Positions 63,629 to 64,000 of a DNA stretch of 64,000 nt are shown in pieces (position 1 is the first letter of the stretch; the number at the start of each line of letters is the position of its first letter). Location: positions 1 through 64,000 of the forward strand of contig JAMCWJ010000094.1 of the NCBI GenBank assembly GCA_023475105.1. The letters run 5' to 3'. Made by a program: the position numbers and the translations under genes. Origin of the DNA: Nitrospirota bacterium (GTDB lineage Bacteria > Nitrospirota > Thermodesulfovibrionia > Thermodesulfovibrionales > UBA9159). The notes beneath the pieces are model-generated. The model did no database searches and had not been told where the DNA came from. It saw nothing but the letters and a program-made list of their open reading frames with translations.

Positions 63629-64000
63629 TCATATCCTAAAACCTGACAGTTTCTCCCCAGTCAATTCGTCTGTCTTGCGCTCAAGTTCCGCGATAACCTG
63701 AGCACCCAACAAAAGGATTAATGCTACAGCTTCTACACTGAGAAGGGCAACCACTGCCGTGGCGATGGAACCATAAATTAAATTTACCATAGATAAGACC
63801 GCGTAATACCAGACCAGCACACGGCGGGTGATCTCCCATAAAATTGTTGCGGTCAGCCCTCCGATTAGTGCGTGACGAAAGGTGATACGTACGACGGGCA
63901 TCACCAAATATATGGAGGTGAACATAAGCACCTCACCAAGTATCCCCAGTATATACAGCGCGGCCCTGGAAGCTCCTTCAAGACTCAAACTCCATCCGAA
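63629..64000 (-). CDS. YihY/BrkB-family membrane protein, C-terminal part
   Basis: The frame is open to the window edge (its last visible codons there are F-G-W-S), so the gene is incomplete at its start. The 123 visible residues hold four membrane segments with RHALIGGLTATILWEITRRV, VNLIYGSIATAVVALLSV and the tail VIAELERKTDE, typical of the C-terminal part of YihY/virulence factor BrkB proteins. Function is poorly known (once called RNase BN in error). The region 63450-63628 between it and treY has nothing recognisable. Confidence 0.85.
   Translation of the reverse strand, partial: FGWSLSLEGASRAALYILGILGEVLMFTSIYLVMPVVRITFRHALIGGLTATILWEITRRVLVWYYAVLSMVNLIYGSIATAVVALLSVEAVALILLLGAQVIAELERKTDELTGEKLSGFRI

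Overview
The window looks like chromosome from an anaerobic or microaerophilic Gram-negative bacterium. It encodes a selenocysteine formate dehydrogenase, formate-tetrahydrofolate ligase, a B12-dependent (class II) ribonucleotide reductase, a c-type cytochrome, an RND/OMF exporter and a two-partner-like outer-membrane patatin. This mix fits Nitrospirota or the former Deltaproteobacteria. That placement is inference from gene content; no rRNA or other marker is present.

Layout. 0.3-1.9 kb: remnant of an IS91-type element, made of a frameshifted tyrosine recombinase and a truncated transposase, followed in frame by a ribbon-helix-helix protein. 1.9-3.6 kb: PAS sensor, tRNA-Ser(GGA) and decayed DNA. 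3.6-9.7 kb: type Vd patatin autotransporter, MITE-like repeat, monoheme cytochrome, CCA-adding/poly(A) enzyme, then a GAF-HD-GYP/cyclic-nucleotide phosphodiesterase pair. 9.8-13.6 kb: TPR/beta-barrel protein, FecR protein and an Ig-like lipoprotein, arranged like a surface-assembly cluster. 13.6-17.9 kb: NagZ-like hexosaminidase, CHASE2 adenylate cyclase, YbaK/ProX-type deacylase. 18.2-25.9 kb: C1 block, with a promoter and structured leader, NuoE-like, NuoF-like and selenoprotein FdhA genes with a readable bacterial SECIS hairpin, then a cyclic-nucleotide-binding protein and fhs with a rho-independent terminator.

26.1-36.8 kb: radical SAM protein, small proteins, and a tightly overlapping minus-strand operon (NifU domain, AmiC amidase, orphan EcfT-like protein, D-aminoacylase, PuuD-like hydrolase, AI-2E/PerM-type permease) followed by an OppA-like lipoprotein. 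I read this as a possible wall-peptide salvage operon. Next is a molybdopterin-binding (MoCF) protein preceded by one well supported and one doubtful tiny gene. 36.9-45.9 kb: NrdJ, DUF3617 protein, glycosyltransferase, OMF-MFP-RND exporter operon.

46-64 kb: a more A+T-rich accessory stretch full of stress genes (tandem and single universal stress proteins, MgtA-type ATPase, BON lipoprotein, lmo0937-type membrane peptide, cardiolipin-synthase-like enzyme) interleaved with broken pieces (CDF, ZIP, DUF389, glycogen phosphorylase, CsbD, debranching enzyme). It ends with GH57 glucanase, TreY and a partial YihY/BrkB protein. The carbohydrate genes suggest glycogen-to-trehalose conversion as a stress response.

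A recurring signal: several genes (cca-like at 7701, TPR/barrel at 9809, cyclase at 15332, nrdJ at 36917) have good -35/-10 boxes whose -10 lies only 5-8 bases before the ATG, with no Shine-Dalgarno. This suggests leaderless transcripts. Genes elsewhere in the window have strong GGAGG-type sites.
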